Assembly (NCBI GenBank): GCA_017311185.1 | Contig: JAESUZ010002610.1 | Span: 1-64,000 of the forward strand | Source: Proteles cristata cristata | Lineage: Eukaryota > Chordata > Mammalia > Carnivora > Hyaenidae | DNA length: 64,000 nt | Direction of reading: 5' to 3' | Shown here: positions 23,032 through 35,240 of the stretch, piece by piece | How positions within the stretch are numbered: the stretch's first letter is position 1 | How the letters are laid out: each line of letters opens with the position of its first letter | The notes under the pieces: generated by a model | Told to the model about the DNA's origin: nothing | The model's input: the letters and a program-made list of their open reading frames with translations, nothing else | Databases searched by the model: none | Program-made: the position numbers and the translations under genes

Positions 23032-23865
23032 TGCATGTCGGTCCTTCTTTGCTTTTTATGGCTAGATAGTATTCCATTGCATGGATGTACCATAGTTGAT
23101 TTACCCATTCACCTGTTGATAAATATTTAGATTGTTTCCATCTTTCGACCATTGCAAATAATGCTGCTGTGAGCATTGGTGTACAAGTACCTGAGGCCCT
23201 GCTTTCAATATTTTGGGTATATACCTAGGAGTGGAATTGCTGACTCCATGTTTAACTTTTTGAGGAATTGCCCAGCTGTTTTCTGTAGTGGCTGCACCAT
23301 TTTACATTCTTACAAACAAGGTATGAGGGTCCCAATTTCTCCACATCTTCATCAACACTTGTTCTTTTTCATATTATTATTGTTATTTTTGGTAACATTA
23401 TTATTGCATGTGTCCTAGTGGAAATGAAGCAGTGTGCTGTTGTGGCTTTGATTACATTTCCCTAATGACCGCTGGTGTTGAGCATTTTGTCATGTGCTGG
23501 TTTCATTTATATATCTTCTTTAGTGAGGTGTCTATTAAAATCCTCTACCCATTTTTAAAATGTTAAGGTGGCTGTGTTTTTGTTGTTGAATTTTAAGACT
23601 TTTTTAGATATTCAAGATGCTAGAACCTTATCAGAAATATGATTTACAAATACTTTCTCCTGTTCTGTGGGTTGTCTTTTCACTTTGTGGATAGATACAT
23701 AAAGGTTTTTAATGTTGGTGATATCCAGTTTATTTTTTCTTTTGTTGCTTGTGTTTTGATGTCACATCTAAGAAGCCATTGCTAAATTCAAAGTAATGAA
23801 AACATTAACCCTTATGTTTTCTTCTAAGAGTTTTATGGTTTTAGTAATTGTAGTCAAGTCTTTGA

Positions 23866-23920
23866 TCTATTTTTCATTTTTATTTTAGAGAGAATGTGTG
23901 TGTGAGTGGGGAAGAGGAGC

Positions 23921-23966
<46 letters not shown>

Positions 23967-24076
23967 CTGGAGCAGACTCCACACTTAGTGTGGAGCCTGA
24001 TGCAAGCCTCAATCCCATGACCTGAACCAAAATCAAGAATAAGATGCTCACCCAACTGAGCCACCCAGGTGCCCCA
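23866..24076 (-). mobile_element. CAN-SINE (older type)
   Basis: A - strand SINE ending TGAGCCACCCAGGTGCCCC, with a long (GA)n run at about 23926-23963 and the CACACTTAGTGTGGAGCCTG segment seen in older carnivore SINEs. Confidence 0.88.
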
Positions 24077-24089
24077 TGAATCATTTTTT

Positions 24090-24417
24090 AATAGTTTATT
24101 GTCAAGTTGGTTTTCATATAACACCCAGTGCTCATCCCTACAAGTGCCCTCCTCCATGCCCATCACCCCCCTTCCCCTCCCACACACACCCCCTCAGCCC
24201 TCAGTTTGTTCTCAGCGTTCAAGAGTCTCTCATGGTTTGCCTCCCTCCCTCTCCCCCACTATTTTTCCCCTTCTTCTCCCACTTCATCCTCCATTAACTT
24301 CCTCCTAATCCACCTATGTGTGCAAACATATGGTATCTGTCCTTCTCTGCCTGACTTATTTCACTCAGCATAACACCCTCTAGTTCCATCCATGTTGCTA
24401 CAAATGGCCAGACCCAA
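24090..24417 (-). mobile_element. Young felid LINE-1 3' fragment (5'-truncated)
   Basis: About 330 bp is nearly the same as the 3' end of the full-length L1 at 8.3 kb (TTATTGTCAAGTTGGTTTTC, ATAACACCCAGTGCTCATCC, CAAGAGTCTCTCATGGTTTG). It is flanked by GAATCATTTTTT at 24078-24089 and 24418-24430. A typical 5'-truncated insertion. Confidence 0.85.
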
Positions 24418-24439
24418 GAATCATTTTTTTAAAAAGTGT

Positions 24440-24525
24440 TATCTCTGTGAGGTATTTTTACTGAGCTATAATTGACATGTAACATTAAGTTAATTTCCAA
24501 TATATAATATGATGATTCAATATTT
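24440..24525 (-). mobile_element. Old LINE-1 3' end scrap
   Basis: TGAGGTATTTTTACTGAGCT, ATAATTGACATGTAACATTA and TGATGATTCAATATTTGTAC match the 3' terminus of old L1s. It sits inside the split L1 above. Confidence 0.55.
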
Positions 24526-24774
24526 GTACTTTTGATCCATTTTAAGGTAATTTTTGTATATGGTGTGAGGTAAGGGTCCAACTTTATTCTTTTGTATGAG
24601 GACGTCCAATTGTCTCGGCATTATCTGTTGAAGAGACTATTCTTCCCCCCATTGTATGATTTGGCATCTTTTTTGAAGATCAGTTGACAATAGATGTATG
24701 GCTTCTAGAATCTTAATTCTATTCCATTCTCTTTCTTTTTACACCTGCCTGCACTATTTGAGAATAAGGTGATT

Positions 24775-24845
24775 TTTCCGTTTCTTTTCTTTTCTTTTCT
24801 CTTCCTCTTCGTCTTCCCCTTCCTCTCCTTCTCCTTCTCCTTCGG
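24775..24845. repeat. Pyrimidine-rich simple sequence
   Basis: A TTTTC/CTTCTC-rich run on + (TTTCTTTTCTTTTCTTTTCT, CTTCTCCTTCTCCTTC). Confidence 0.85.
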
Positions 24846-25129
24846 TGCTTTTCTTATATTCTCTAAGCCCTTGTCAGCCTTCTTAGTTACTCTCCCTGAT
24901 GCGTTCTTTTCATTCACCATGTGGTCCCCTTCAAACCTTAGCCTAAGATTCTGCAATGTCAATGTTTATGTAGACATTTCTTCTGACCCGATCTCTCAGT
25001 TCTCAAGCCTCCTCTCCTACAGTAATCTTTGTGTCCAAGAACACAAAGCTAGAAAGTGTTATGGCTGGGATTCACACCTGGTTTTCCCAACTCCTCATGC
25101 TCCAGTTTTCAATCTAACATGTACTTTCC

Positions 25130-25515
25130 TTGTGTGTGGGCAGAACATGTGATTTGCTTTTAGCCTATAGAATGTGGCAAAGGTGTTGGACTCTCACTGC
25201 TGGCTTGATGAAATAAGTGCTTATGTTAGGGAGGCGAGGAATTACAGCCTCCAGTGGACAGCAGGCAAAACTCTGGGACTTCAATCGTATAGTTCAACAA
25301 CAGAATGAGCCTGGAAACAAATTCTTCGCCAGTCGAGGCTCTGTGAGAATGCAGCCCAGTTAATACATTAATTACAATCTTGTGACCCCACACAGAGGAC
25401 CCAACAAAGCTGTGCCTGGACTTCTGACCCATAGAAATTGTGAGGTAATAGAAAGATGATGTTTTAAGCTATTAAGTTTGTGGTGTATTGCTACGCAGCT
25501 GTAGATAACTAATAA
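25130..25515 (+). mobile_element. ERVL-MaLR LTR, MLT1-like (ancient)
   Basis: Typical MLT1 landmarks occur in order: GATTTGCTTTTAGCCTATAG, ATGTGGCAAAGGTGTTGGAC, GACCCATAGAAATTGTGAGG, TGTTTTAAGCTATTAAGTTT and ATTGCTACGCAGCTGTAGAT. No internal retroviral sequence adjoins it. Confidence 0.7.
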
Positions 25516-28025
25516 CACTATGCCTTGCATGAGCCATATTTAGATGCTCTGCAATTATCTACATTATGTTTTATAAATCTTGACATTGGTACAGATATTA
25601 GACTTATGTTTCAGTTGGGTAAACAATGATCCTGGAATAAAACAATCTGCTAGCCAAGTTCTTAGCTTTTTGTTTTGAATTGCAGGAAAACACAAAAAGA
25701 AATGTGTGTCATTTGAACAGAGCATAATTCAATTGTCTTTCTTGAGACCTTGTGTCAATCTGATTAGCAAGCAAATTGTTTTTTCTTCTGGCTCCCTGGG
25801 CTGTAAATATTTTCTATCTTCTAACTCCTTTTTCCAGAAGGGATTTATTACATGAAATAACAAAGTACTTTCAGATTGAAACGACGTGTTTCACAGCTTC
25901 TCTTTTAATCTTTGAATCTTTTAATCTCTTTTAAAGCTTATCCCATTTTAAAGACACCCATCCATCTGATTTTACATTCTTCTTTCAAAAATAGAGACTT
26001 ATTTATGCTGATTTCATAAACTTCATATAAGCAATTCTTGTTAATGGCCCTCCCCCGGATGAAGAATAAAGTCTCCCTTTTCGTGAAAATGTAGCTGAGG
26101 TGCAGCCTGGAGGGAAGAATGATAATCTCCTAGACTGGTCACCACAGTTTACAGGTTTGACTTACAAAACTAGGCTGCCTTTTATTTTATTATTTTATTT
26201 TATCTTATTTTATTTTTATTTGTTTGTGTCGAAGTATAACTGATACACGATGTTACATTTGTTTCAGGAAAGGTGGGCTTTCTTTAATCTAGGGCGGGGG
26301 GTGGGGGTGAACAGAACTCCTGGGCCAAGTCCAAGGCCAATTCTAGAGCATAATATTAAAACAAGCCAAGAACTCTGGTTTCGAGTTACAAGCATGTGGG
26401 ATTGACTAGCAATAGGCTGGAAGTCGGTTACATTTCAAGGAAGCTTTATGGCCAAAGAACCCCAGAGCTGTCAGACAACCGCTAGGTCAAGTCATCCAGT
26501 TGCTCACAGAGAATAGGCTGTTGAACCTATGTGGATCCTCGGAAAGGACATTCTTTCCAATGCCCACCTGTGAAGTGGCCATGGAAGACAAGCTTCAAGG
26601 GAAGTTTTCAGGGAGCAGAACTATGGGCAGCCAATTTGGGCTGACGTGGTGTGGGGGGCCCCTGCTCTTTCTATTCTAGTGGCCCCCATGCGTGGTTCAC
26701 CTTTCTCCCTTTTTTCCAATGGGAGTTTGTATGGCCGTTATCCTATTCTCATTCACCACTGGGTTTTGGCCATGCTGGGGTTGGTTGCTTATTCTTTAGC
26801 CTTTGGTCATTGATCTGCTCCACCAAGGTCTCTCAGAGGATTATTTATCTCTCAGAGATCCTGGGTTTGGAGGTGGATAAAGCAACTCATTCATTCTTTT
26901 GGGGAGGGACTGAGCATATGGCACAGGATCTGAACTTCTCAGAAAGTCTGCTTATGAGAAGGACATAAATAGAGATCAGGTAGCCAAGGGTTGAGCTATA
27001 CTGGAAACTTTCTGGCTATCTCTCTGGCCTCTAGTCCCTCCTTCACTCTTCCCAAGAGTCTCAATTTCCACTGAGGATCCAAATGGTTTTAGACTAAGCT
27101 CTTCTGAATGTTTCTTCTCCCTGGCCAGAGAAATTGGTTTTGAGTGGCTAAGTCACTCTAATCAGAATGCTTCTCAGGACTTTAGTGGAGAGTTCTGGAC
27201 TTAGATGATTTTTTTTTTTTTTCGCTTTCCACAATGTGGAATACAGATATGAAGCCCAAAATGGTGGCTGCCATCTTGTTTTCACTTAAGAAGCCAGTCT
27301 GCAATGAAAATGACACATCAAGGGGAACTGGGCTGAGAGAATCACAGATAAACTAGAGACTAATCCTAATCAAACCATGCCTGAAATCCTTCCACCTTGG
27401 GGCTTTCTAGTTATAGAAGCTTATAAATTCCCATAGAACTTAAGAGAGTGTGCATTGCGTTTTCATTTATTTGCAAGAGAAAGCATCCTAATTGGCATGA
27501 GAGGTCTGGCTTCTACCACTCTCTGGGAGGGCAGTCCAGGATATCAGGGGACCCACAAAGCTGAAAGGGTGATGTAAGTGGTTTTACAGGCAACTGGTAA
27601 ATCTCAGGAAGTCAGCTAAAGCAGGCAAAGCGCACAGGGCCCAAGAGGTCAGTGAACTGGTCAGAACTCCATCACAGAGAAGACAGTAAAGGTGAGATTT
27701 GCTCAGGTTATACTTTAAGTGGGAACAAGCTGGTGGGGGTCTGAATGAGGACCTTCAGCCGAGGGGTGGAGCTCTCACCTTGGTTGTTGGAGTTAGGTGG
27801 GAACCGGTGCCACCCATCTCCAAAAGTCTCTCAGCCTTGCTGTCACAGTGGTTCCTCCAAACTCTTTATAATCTGGGGTAGGCCACGTCAAGGCACCACC
27901 TTTCTCTTTCCCCCATCATCCTCTTTCTCTAAGATTATCCCTTTGGACTGAGAGGTGAGCCAATGGGAATCATAAGGAAATATCTTGCACCATTTTTTGG
28001 AGGCCGAAAGTGTTCATGACTGACT
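25516..28025. other. Intergenic; one short L1 3' scrap
   Basis: An AT-rich TTTTATTTTATT run at 26180-26220 is followed by GAAGTATAACTGATACACGA, which resembles an old L1 3' end on the - strand. A CAAAATGGTGGCTGCCATCT motif lies at 27258-27277. The rest shows no gene; the 105-codon ORF at 26651-26968 has no known motif. Confidence 0.4.
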
Positions 28026-28029
28026 AGTC

Positions 28030-28440
28030 TAACTAGAACCTTGTTCTTTCCAGTAACAGTTTGGCATGGCTTTCCGGACCCTGGAGCACATCACTGGGCT
28101 GACCCGCTGTGCATCCTTGAATGCTTAGCACTCTGTCCCTTGGGCCTGGAATACTGTGCCCCACCTGTCCATAGGGGTGTGCCTTCTCTTCCGCAGGATG
28201 ACCTGATGAGGAAGACCACTTAAAGCACCACCCATCTCCAGTTGCCAGTACTTTCTAGTCTCGTTGCCTTCTTTATTTTTGTCTAATATTTGCCACCTTC
28301 TGCATATTATACTCTTATTGTCTGTCTCCCCTCATTAGGATGGAGAGCAGAGTCCTCTTCACTTTTTTCATTGTTGGATCTTGGATACCCAAACTAGGGT
28401 CTGCTGTTCAATACATACTTGATCAATTTAATCGACAGTT
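28030..28440 (+). mobile_element. L2 LINE 3' fragment
   Basis: L2-like landmarks: TGGAATACTGTGCCCCACCT, GAAGACCACTTAAAGCACCA, TATTATACTCTTATTGTCTG, TTAGGATGGAGAGCAGAGTC and CTGTTCAATACATACTTGAT. Diverged. Confidence 0.6.
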
Positions 28441-28451
28441 AGAAATACAAA

Positions 28452-28563
28452 AATTTTTAAGCTTTATTTATTTAAGTTATTTCTCCACCCAATGTGGGGC
28501 TTGAACTCATGACCCTAAGATCAAGAGTTTCATGCTCTTACGACTGAGCCAGCCAGGCACCCC
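28452..28563 (-). mobile_element. CAN-SINE, truncated older copy
   Basis: A - strand fragment ending GACTGAGCCAGCCAGGCACCC, with CCCAATGTGGGGCTTGAACT. It lacks the long CT/GA-rich body. Confidence 0.8.
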
Positions 28564-28659
28564 AGGAACATTGCATTTTTTCTAAGACACACAAGGAAAG
28601 AAAAAAAACCCGTGCATTTTAAAGTGTTTTAAAGAGTGGGTTTTTTTGTTGTTTTTTAA

Positions 28660-28850
28660 GGGGTGCCTGGGTGGCTCAGTAGGTTAAGCCACTGATTCTT
28701 GGTTTTGGCTCAGGTCATGATCTCCCGGTTCATGGGTTTGAGCTGCTACAGCAGAGCCTTCTTGGGATTCCCTCTCTCTCCCTCTCTCTCTGCCCTTCCC
28801 ACATGTGCTCTCTCTCTCAAAATAAATATATAAAATTAAAAAAATATTCT
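28660..28850 (+). mobile_element. Felid SINE (CAN-SINE)
   Basis: A + strand copy starting GGGGTGCCTGGGTGGCTCAG, with CT-rich body and AAAATAAATATATAAAATTA tail. Confidence 0.88.
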
Positions 28851-28862
28851 TTTAAAGTTTTA

Positions 28863-28932
28863 AAACCATGAGATCATGACCTGGGCTGAAATAGAGTTGG
28901 ATGCTTAATTGACCGAGCCACCAGGTGCCCAA
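28863..28932 (-). mobile_element. SINE head fragment
   Basis: Only the tRNA-like part of a - strand SINE remains (CATGAGATCATGACCTGGGC to CGAGCCACCAGGTGCCC), directly after a + strand SINE, giving a partial inverted pair. Confidence 0.75.
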
Positions 28933-29307
28933 GAGTTTTTTTTAAATATTGATTAATTGATTGATTGCCTCTTCCTGTTCTCAATACAGGGATCAGGAAT
29001 TTGGGCTGAGTGGGGTTCTGGCTCTGATTCTCTTGAATGTGGAACAGCCTAAAAGTCTGGAATAATGGGGTGTACAAGATGTGAGAAGAGTTGCTGGAAC
29101 TTTGTCCTAACTGAAAAAGCAGAGGTTGGGGGAGTGTAACCAATACCCAGGCACCCAATTCCACTGGAGCGCAATGGGAAAATGGCATTGTCATGAGGCG
29201 ATACACCAAGACACTGTGGATGGTGAGGTGCCAGAAAGAAGAGAGAGGCCAAGGAAAAGTGTGTGTAGAGAATGACACAGAGTGCAGCATTATAGGAAGA
29301 ATCAGTT
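28933..29307. other. Intergenic, nothing recognised
   Basis: Unique-looking. The 138-codon ORF on - at 28874-29290 partly overlaps the SINE fragment and has no recognisable domain. Confidence 0.4.
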
Positions 29308-29323
29308 AAGAAAAAGATCTTGG

Positions 29324-29548
29324 AGGAGCGCCTGGGTGGCTTAGTCGGTTAAGCGTCCGACTTTCGCTTAGGTCATGATCTCGCGGTTCGTGGGTTCAAG
29401 TCCCGCGTCGGGCTCTGTGCTGACTGCCAGCTCAGAGCCTGGAGCCTGTTTCAGAGTCTGTGTCTCCCTCTCTCTCTGACCCTCCCTTGCTCACGCTGTC
29501 TCTCTCTATCCTAGAAATAAATAAAAATTAAAAAAAGAAAAAAAGAAA
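29324..29548 (+). mobile_element. Young felid SINE (CAN-SINE)
   Basis: A full-length + copy with intact-looking internal promoter boxes (TGGCTTAGTCGGTTAAGCG and GGTTCGTGGGTTCAAGTCCC). It is flanked by a perfect 16-bp duplication AAGAAAAAGATCTTGG at 29308-29323 and 29549-29564. Confidence 0.95.
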
Positions 29549-30034
29549 AAGAAAAAGATCTTGGGGGAAAAGGAATAAAAATATATCAAATGATGGGATG
29601 ATGAAGTTGGACAGTGTCTTAGAAAGAACAGCAGCAAAAAAAAAAAAGAAGCCAATGAGAAAGTAAAGATAAGATAAACCACCCTTCCAGGAGGTTGACA
29701 TCTAATAGCCACTCTAGAAAGAGCAAGAGAACAGGAAGAGGGGGCTTATCCAATAGTGTGACAATATTGACCAGAAGGGAAGTAAGGAAGTGTCAGATTC
29801 AAAATGCTCAGCCAGGGCCCAGCATGATAATAGGGGAAAAAGCCACATGAAGGCATGCCACTGTAAAATATTATAACAACAGGGATAAAAGAAAATCCTA
29901 AAAATTACTGGGGAAAGAAAGAGAAAAGATACAGCAAGAACAGGCCAGCTGCAGAGCATCAGCAAACAGACTAGCCTGAGACCTCTCTGCAGCTGAGAGC
30001 TGAAAGCCAGCAGAGAACTTTCTCCTTAAAGTTC

Positions 30035-30272
30035 TTAAGGTTTTTTTTTTTAATGTTTATATTTGAGAGCGAGAGACAGAGGAAAAGAGAAACAGAGAGA
30101 CAGAGCACAAGTGGGGGAGGGGCAGAGAGAGAGACAGAAACAGAATCTGAAGCAGGCTCCAAGCTCTGAGCTGTCAGCACAGAACCTGATGTGGGGCTCA
30201 AACCCATGAGCTGTATGATCATGACCTGAGTTGAAGTCAGTCACTCAACTGACTGAGCCACCCAGGTGTACC
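30035..30272 (-). mobile_element. Felid SINE (CAN-SINE)
   Basis: A - strand copy ending GACTGAGCCACCCAGGTGTA. Flanking duplications are TCTCCTTAAAGTTC (30021-30034) and TCTCCCTAAAGTTC (30273-30286). Confidence 0.93.
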
Positions 30273-30479
30273 TCTCCCTAAAGTTCCGGAAGAGAATTGT
30301 TTCCAACCCTGAGTTCTGGTCCCAAACATTGTTAATTGAGTATGAAATTCAATAAAGACATGTTGGGACATGCAAATTGCTTTTAAAAATTAGCCTCCTG
30401 CCGTAGTGCTGTTCCACAAGTATTTCATTCTCCTTTTGGGAACTTACATCTCTTTCCCCTTTGGGTTGCTGTAGCTGTG

Positions 30480-30890
30480 TAATGTATCACAACTTTTGGA
30501 AGTGTCTCAAAGTCCTGGGATATTCTGGTCTGTTTTTTCTTTTTTTCAGCCCTTGTTCTCTTTGCTTTTCAGTTCTGGAGGTTTCTGTTGAGATACCTCA
30601 AGCTCTGAAATTCTTTCCTCAGTTGTGTCCAGTCTACTAATGAGCCCATCAGAGGCATTCTTAATTTCTGTGACGGTATTTTTTATTTCTAGTATTTCTT
30701 TTTGGGTTCTTTCTTAGGGTTTCTTTCTCTCTGCTCACATTGTCCATCTGTTCTTGCATGCTGTCTACTGCATCTATTAGAGCCCTTGGCACATTCACCA
30801 GAGTCGATAAATTCCCAGTCTGATAAATCCAACATCCCAGCTGGGTCTGGGGATCTAAGTCCAGAGAGAGGAGAAGGGTGATGTGTAAGG
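30480..30890 (-). mobile_element. Old LINE-1 internal fragment
   Basis: It resembles internal sequence of mammalian-wide L1 on the - strand: GTTCTGGAGGTTTCTGTTGA, AATTCTTTCCTCAGTTGTGT, TGTCCATCTGTTCTTGCATG and AATTCCCAGTCTGATAAATC. Frames are destroyed. Confidence 0.65.
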
Positions 30891-31101
30891 ATGTCAGCCA
30901 TGCAGCAGGTCTACAGGGTCAGGAATGCTGGCACAAAGTGGAGCGGGAAAATGAGGAGGGACCCTAAGGAGAAAATGGAACCGACAGATCATCTGATAAA
31001 ACTGTTTAATAGTATAGAAGTTTTGAAATGAGAGCTGTTTTACAGACTGGTTGGAGTTCGCAGGAAAATGCAGCCACAGGTTTAAGAAAATGGTTGAATT
31101 T

Positions 31102-31290
31102 GGGGCACTTGAGCGGCTCAGTTGGTTGAGTGTCTGGCTTCATGAAGGTCAGGTCGTGATTTCATGGTTTGAGTTCAAGCCCCACATCAGCTTGCTGCTG
31201 TCAGTACAGAGCCCACTTCATATTCTCTGTCCTCTCTCTCTGTCCTCCTTTGCTAATGCTCTCTCTCTCCAATATATATTTAAAAAATTA
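31102..31290 (+). mobile_element. CAN-SINE (diverged)
   Basis: Head GGGGCACTTGAGCGGCTCAG. The short duplication TTGAATTT occurs at 31094-31101 and 31291-31298. Confidence 0.85.
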
Positions 31291-31313
31291 TTGAATTTAT
31301 AAAAGAGACAAGA

Positions 31314-31478
31314 GGGGTTCCTGGGTGTCTCAGGCAGTTAAATATTGGACTTTCACTCAGGTCATGATTTCACAGTTGGTGAGTTACAGCCCTGCATCAG
31401 GCTCCGTGCTGGCAGTTGGGGACTTGTTTGGGATTCTCTCTCACTCCCTCTCTCTCCGTTCCTCCCCTGCTCATGTTC

Positions 31479-31515
<37 letters not shown>
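31314..31515 (+). mobile_element. CAN-SINE with (AAAT)n tail
   Basis: Head GGGGTTCCTGGGTGTCTCAG. The tail has expanded to a run of about nine AAAT units near 31480-31515. Flanks AAAAGAGACAAGA and AAGAGAGACAATG suggest a degraded target duplication. Confidence 0.85.
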
Positions 31516-31517
<2 letters not shown>

Positions 31518-31526
31518 GAGAGACAA

Positions 31527-34500
31527 TGTCTTTAATTCCAAGAAAACAAAATATAAGAAAGGAAATGTAATCACAGAATACCACGTAGCCCAGCAATAAA
31601 TACTGTCAGAGTGGTAAATTCTAAATATGGACTTAATTCAAAATCATAATGTCATTGGGATGGAGGAGCAGAAAAGGGTGTGGTATAAGGTCTCAAATGT
31701 TTATATACTATACTAGGAAGTCAATAGGTAATGTTTAAAGTTGTTAAACCCAGAGAAAGCAGTGGAACTGTAAGACATAGGAAACAGACAATAAATGTTG
31801 GCTACAATCATTATTATTTATACTTCTAATAGTTGTCTTTATTATGGGAGGTTGTGAAGTTGTGATTAAGTGTCTTATCACATCACCGCTGCCACCTGGC
31901 CTCCTTAGTGCTCATCCACTCCTGGTAGTTGTCCTAGTGGTTGATCAGTGGCTAGTGATGGTGCTATTGTGATTATCTTCCCCTTTGCGAATCATGGTTC
32001 ACAGGAAGGGATCCAGGGACTCAGATAGTTCAGAAAAGATGGGTAAGGGCTCCTCCACATTGTCTCCATGCCTGAGTGTGGCTGGGTTGTCACTCACAAC
32101 AATATGACTTTTGAGGTGTTTCCCAAGGTGAAGGGGATGAAAACGTATTCTCCTATTTCAAAAACTTGAGATGACCTTTGAGCAGAATGAGAGTCTTCGT
32201 TGGGCAGAATTGAAATGACCCAGTGAACTGAATGTCATCTTCTAGCACCCCCATTTGACACTAGTGGGCCACAGGAGTGTGCATGCGGTGACCTAGATAG
32301 TAGAACAGAAGCAAGCAACAGTGAGACCCTTGTAAAGAAGGCACAACAACTTGTAACTCCCACAGTGCCTAGCAAGAACTTGAATAAGTCCTGAAAGTGA
32401 ATAATGCATTAGCCTTGAGCCCATGTCCAACTGTCAACGGTAGTAGACTATTGATCTGAAAAAGCAGGAGGAATTTGTGTAGTGCTAAAAGAGGCAGATT
32501 TAGGATATAATGAGAAGGGATGATAGTTCTGGTGGGTCCAGAAGCACCACCAGCAGCAGGAAGGCTGGGGAGAAGGGGAACTTGGGTAGCCTGACAGCTG
32601 GGTTTCCCTACTGGGAGGTAAATTAAGTGCTATCTGACTTGAATGGCCTGGAGGGCCCCATATTGGTTTGGAGGATGAAACCCAAGTGCTCCAAGAAGCC
32701 TCCAGAGTCAATCAAACTGCCAGCTAGTCTGTGTCAAACTCAAGAATGTGGTTCCCACTCCAAGCCTGGAGCCCCAGGAGCCTCCCAATCCAGATTACCT
32801 CCAGACAGCCCTTGCAGTGAGGGGCCCTGGGCTCCATGCACTGAAGACAGGTTGGGGAAAGGTGAAGATAATGACTAAATCAGGAAGAGCGAAACCTTCA
32901 AGAGAGGCCTCAGCTCCCCTCAGTCCCCTGTACTTTCTTCACCCATATTTATTTGTCCAGAGGCTGCTTAGTTCCAAAGAAATCAAGGCAGCTTAGCCAT
33001 CTTGACTGACACCTGTTCAACTGTCACCTTTCCATCCAGTCATAGGCATCTATTTCTTTGTGGTGTAGCTGTCTGTGTCTTGGAAGTGCCCACTTTGCCC
33101 CCTGCTTGATCTTTTGACTAGTTTGGATTCATGCCAGTAACTAAGAGGCATTTTGCTGATGAAGAATGAGACACAGGCTGGTGGCCTTCACTGGCCAAAG
33201 AGCCAGGTGGGACAGCCCAGATAATTCATGCTCCCACAGCAATCATTTGCGTTGCTCAGCAGGAATGTAACATGCAGCTTCTTTGCTTCATTGCTTCCCA
33301 AAGACCAGAGAGAGGGTCCTTTGGCTCAAAGCACTCCAGAAGCATGGAGCACTCTGAAGCTTTAGTATAATTTATTCTATACTTTATAGAATTTACTTCT
33401 ATAAAGTAAGTATTCTATTATATACTTCATATAATTTAATATATGCTTTCCTTTTAACAGAAATAGAACCCAAATACACAATGTTTGCCAAAAACCGCAC
33501 TGATTTGCTTTGAGACGTTTTAACTGTTCACTGTAAGGATCAGACTTCTCAGTTCATTACTTATTTTTCACCTGGAAATTTCTTATGACAACGAAAGTGG
33601 GTGCCCATCTGACAATACTTCTCCAAGAAGGCAACTTCTCTCCTGTCATTCGTATGACCTTGGAGGTTAGGACTAGTAAGACAGACAAAGTCCGAGAGAT
33701 CTGCAGAGTCCAATCAATTGTCATTTTTGATGGATTCAAATGGATTCATGGATTATAGGGAGACTATGAAAATAATTTGTGATAGAAAAGTAAATAGTCA
33801 GATCCTATCAAGTGGCTGCCAGCTTGGCTGTGAGTTAGGTACACAATCATTTAATTTAAGAATGAGGTCATGTGTAACTTGAACTCAAGCAACTTAGAAA
33901 GATCATCCTGTCAAATTGTGGTTAACGTTAATCTGTTAGAACCACCTGACTAGTAAAATGCATATTGCAAGAAAAATGATCCCTTTAGCTACGCTTCTAA
34001 TGTTAAGAAAACTGGATCAGTCCTTTGAATTAGTTTGAGCCAGACAAGTAATGTTATGGTGAATTAATTGTCACCAAGATTGTTGAGACATATCAACTTC
34101 CTTTGACAAATGTAGCTTATAACTCCAAGTGAACAAATACCCTCTTCTACAATAAACATTCTCTCAAATGTGGCCACATATTAGTCTTAAGATTATAAGT
34201 CAAATCCTTGAACTCTAACAGTTTATTCTTACAATAAAACTTTCAATATTATACTGCATGTTAGCCAACTAGACAGGATTTTAACTCTGATGACAAGATG
34301 CAGAAAGCGGATAGAATCAGTTTCCATTATTTGTTTACAGGTGTGTAAATATGCACTATTATTTCTTCTACCTAATAAGATCTCATGGTTACCTCAAGAC
34401 TTGTTTTTTCAGAGCACCTGTATCAACAATCTGTGATTTTTCCAGGATTCTTCCTTAGCAATGGCTAACTGGGTCTTAGAGATTCTGTTTCCTCCCATAT

Positions 34501-34779
34501 TTTCTAGCCAAAGCTGAATGAAAGACTGTGTAGTGTACAATCTGTTTCCACAATCCCATTCGGAAAGCATAGACTCAGATTTGCATTGGCGCCATGATTG
34601 TGGAAGATTGCTCTGTTTCTTCTTGTCCCGGAGAACCATAGTTCCTGTTCTTCTATCCTGCCACAACCTCTGGACAACTTACAAAATGGCCAGCCTAAAG
34701 GGAACTTCAAAGTTTGCTTGGAAATCCTCTAGTAGATTAGAATTACTCAACTGTTCCCTTAGCGGATGTTACAAACAGA
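31527..34779. other. Intergenic, nothing recognised
   Basis: About 3.2 kb of unique-looking sequence. It includes an AT-rich palindromic patch at 33362-33430 (TTTATTCTATACTTTATAGA). No coding exon, RNA gene or named repeat was recognised. Confidence 0.45.
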
Positions 34780-35240
34780 ATTCTGTCCTCCATAAAATCA
34801 GGTCCTAATTTCTAGTACCTCAGACTGTGATCTTATTTGGGATCAGAGTCTTTGCAGATTTATGCTGGTGAGGATGAGGTCATTATTTTGAAGATGAGGT
34901 CAATCCAATATGAGTTGTAGCCTTACAAAAAGGGGGAATTTGGACACAGACGCCCACAGAAGGAAGATGATGCAAAGACACAGGGAGAAGGCCATGATAT
35001 GAAGGTGGAGGCAGAGAGGGACCAATGCAGCTGCAAGTCAAAGAGCTTTAAGGATTGCTAGCTGCCCCCTGAACCTAAGAAGAGACAAGAAAGATTCCAC
35101 CCAGAATCTCAGAAGAACAACAGCCCAGCCAACACCTTGCTTGTAGACTTCTAGCCTCCAGAAATGTAAGAGGAAAAATTTCAGGTGGAATTTCATTATG
35201 GCAGCACTAGTGGGTCCTTTAAACCTGGGGGTGATGGAGA
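34780..35240 (+). mobile_element. ERVL-MaLR LTR, MLT1/MST-like (ancient)
   Basis: Landmarks: CTGTGATCTTATTTGGGATC, GGAATTTGGACACAGACGCC, GACACAGGGAGAAGGCCATG, CAATGCAGCTGCAAGTCAAA and GACTTCTAGCCTCCAGAAAT. Degenerate 3' end. Confidence 0.65.

Larger units (their letters stand above)
22181..24740 (-). mobile_element. Old LINE-1 (- orientation), split by later insertions
   Basis: A single - strand L1 of old type can be followed in pieces. The 3' UTR piece is at 22181-22520 (AATTCAGTGGCTTTCAGTAT, CCACTAATCTATGTCTTGTC). ORF2 C-terminal sequence follows at 23032-23865 (GATAGTATTCCATTGCATGG, TACCTAGGAGTGGAATTGCT, TCTTTTCACTTTGTGGATAG), and more ORF2 at about 24525-24740 (TTGTATATGGTGTGAGGTAA, GCATTATCTGTTGAAGAGAC). 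Its coding frames are destroyed. The gaps hold a candidate LTR, a SINE, a young L1 fragment and a short piece of another old L1 3' end. Confidence 0.8.
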